Below, in pieces: positions 62,815 through 64,000 of a DNA stretch of 64,000 nt. The stretch is from Pseudoalteromonas rhizosphaerae (lineage in GTDB: Bacteria; Pseudomonadota; Gammaproteobacteria; Enterobacterales; Alteromonadaceae). The DNA lies in NCBI RefSeq assembly GCF_902498845.1, contig NZ_CABVLM010000013.1, forward strand, positions 1 through 64,000. Direction: 5' to 3'. The notes beneath the pieces are model-generated. The model made no database searches. It had not been told where the DNA came from and worked only from the letters and a program-made list of their open reading frames with translations. The position numbers and the translations under genes are program-made. The first letter of the stretch is position 1; each line of letters opens with the position of its first letter.

Positions 62815-63932
62815 CACTTTTTCTTTTGTTCTTCTAATACTGTAGCTATTGCTGCTCCGGCTATATCGGTTGCGAGTGAGGGGCCAGCTACGGCGGCAGG
62901 AATGCGTGCAGCAAGACCTGTACCTGCTCCTTCAATACCCTTTTGAATCACTTTAGTGGTATCAATGTTGACAGAGTTACCTTGGGATATATCCCTACTC
63001 GCGTCTGCCACTACCTGAGTGGTTGCCCCAGAAACACCGCCAGAAACGGTAGAACCCAACATTTTCGCAACTACTTTAGCACTACTTTGCTTAGTCGCTT
63101 GTTGAGCTGCAACTTTGACGCCTATACTGGCTGCGGTTCCAGTTGTTCCTCCAGAAACAGCTCCAATCAACGCACCAAATCCTCCAGCGATAGCCGCTTC
63201 AGTTTTACTTAAGCCCATATCCCGAGCTTGGTGATAAGCAGTGTATCCACCTATAAGGGCACCAACTGCTGGAATCAAAAATGCGAACTCTCCCGTCGGA
63301 TCCGTCGCATTAATCGGATCATTCCCCACATAAGCATACCAATTCATGCCGTCTTCGTAGCCGATAGGATCAGTCTGCATAAAACGCCCTAATTCAGGGT
63401 GGTAAACCCGTGCTTTGTCGTGATAAAGCTTAGTACCTGGGATTAAGATTTGCCCTGTGTAACGGAAACGCGATGAGCTGGTATTAATCGGCTCTCCAAA
63501 TGGGCCGTATTTATGCGTAGCGACAATTGAACCTGAGCCATTCGTTTCACTAATAATTGAGCCGCGCTCATCTGCGTGTAAATAGCGCTTGTTGCCTGTG
63601 CCACTGCCTTCATACCACACCAGCGGGTCATCTTCGCCTATACCATGAACATAACGACGTAATAGACTACCGCTGCTGTTGTATTCCGCAACTAGTTCGT
63701 TTGCATCGTACAAGAAGGTTGTTTTAGTGCCATTGAGTGTTGAGTAATTTAATCGTCCCGTCGCATCATAGCCAAGCGCTAAACTGGTGCCGGACTTAGA
63801 CGCAGACGTTAAACGGTTATGCGCATTATAATTATAGCTCCACCCATCATAACTTTTTAGGTTACCGTTATTATCATAGGTTAAACTTTTACCACCAACA
63901 CTGGTGTATTGGTTTAAATCATTGGTGAACAA
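62814..63932 (-). CDS. Truncated Rhs protein with variable Gly/Ala-rich tail
   Basis: A 372-residue piece of an Rhs/YD-repeat polymorphic toxin. Residues 1-214 are the end of the YD core (YDNNGNLKSYDG, LGYDATGRLNYS, YVHGIGEDDPLVWYE), with the demarcation motif GRFMQTDPIGYEDGMNWYAY and DPINATDPTGE near 183-215. The tail (about 216-372) is Gly/Ala-rich and hydrophobic in places (FLIPAVGALIGGYTAY, AAIAGGFGALIGAVSGG), suggesting membrane action. An in-frame stop lies about 30 bases upstream of the TTG start, so the large N-terminal cage is missing: a displaced tip or a broken gene. Confidence 0.8.
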   Translation of the reverse strand: MFTNDLNQYTSVGGKSLTYDNNGNLKSYDGWSYNYNAHNRLTSASKSGTSLALGYDATGRLNYSTLNGTKTTFLYDANELVAEYNSSGSLLRRYVHGIGEDDPLVWYEGSGTGNKRYLHADERGSIISETNGSGSIVATHKYGPFGEPINTSSSRFRYTGQILIPGTKLYHDKARVYHPELGRFMQTDPIGYEDGMNWYAYVGNDPINATDPTGEFAFLIPAVGALIGGYTAYHQARDMGLSKTEAAIAGGFGALIGAVSGGTTGTAASIGVKVAAQQATKQSSAKVVAKMLGSTVSGGVSGATTQVVADASRDISQGNSVNIDTTKVIQKGIEGAGTGLAARIPAAVAGPSLATDIAGAAIATVLEEQKKK

Positions 63933-64000
63933 ATAACGATGACACCCATTGTAATTTGTTTATTAAAACTGAATCACTTTCGTCATGCTTTACATTTACC

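Noticed and set aside
1..64000. CRISPR arrays, tRNA and rRNA genes
   Set aside because: No evenly spaced direct repeats, and no cloverleaf with TTCGA-type T arm and CCA end or rRNA-like stretch, were recognised.

Overview
This is chromosomal sequence from a marine gammaproteobacterium, most likely Pseudoalteromonas or a close relative in the Alteromonadales. I infer this from the low-GC coding style, the gene order lrp-ftsK-lolA-rarA-crcB-serS and grpE/nadK/recN, a Na+/H+ antiporter NhaD, a sodium-coupled NSS transporter and a palindrome of a type common in that group. No database search was possible.

Region 1 (1-4.7 kb) looks like a stretch of integron gene cassettes without an integrase. 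It holds a HEPN-type protein and a ParA-type ATPase, both on the minus strand. Each cassette is bounded by short inverted repeats and preceded by a 170-bp attC-like repeat that also carries a conserved promoter. A group II intron (reverse transcriptase on the plus strand) and a decayed second copy sit exactly at the attC end of these two cassettes, as expected of attC-targeting class C introns. A second cassette patch with the same repeat family lies at about 41.0-43.0 kb.

Region 2 (4.7-16.6 kb) holds a lipoyl-domain membrane protein with a zinc-ribbon partner, an NSS transporter, a phosphopantetheinyl transferase, lysC behind a lysine riboswitch, nhaD, and a MksF-MksE-MksB condensin operon with no MksG/JetD nuclease gene. 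Region 3 (16.7-19.25 kb) is an AT-rich four-gene island: a Gly/Ala-rich membrane protein, a formylglycine-generating-enzyme-fold protein without the active-site cysteines, and two small membrane proteins. Region 4 (19.3-32.2 kb) holds msrA, a TonB-dependent receptor, a two-gene RND efflux operon, a LysR/nitroreductase divergent pair, a chemotaxis receptor and lipoproteins. Region 5 (32.2-40.9 kb) holds a heavy-metal-type RND operon with a DUF3240 protein, a membrane-anchored LuxR-type regulator, a membrane-protein gene broken by a 14-bp tandem duplication, a sugar dehydrogenase, and a miniature FliF-like protein.

Region 6 (43.2-59.6 kb) is housekeeping core: serS, crcB, rarA, lolA, ftsK, lrp, ald, an M48 protease, a Bcr/CflA exporter, grpE with a sigma-32 promoter, an HrcA-like repressor, nadK and recN with a LexA box. 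Region 7 (59.5-64 kb) is variable: a secreted protein of unknown function, an IS3-family remnant, a displaced Rhs core fragment, and a truncated Rhs gene whose C-terminal domain overlaps a probable membrane immunity gene.
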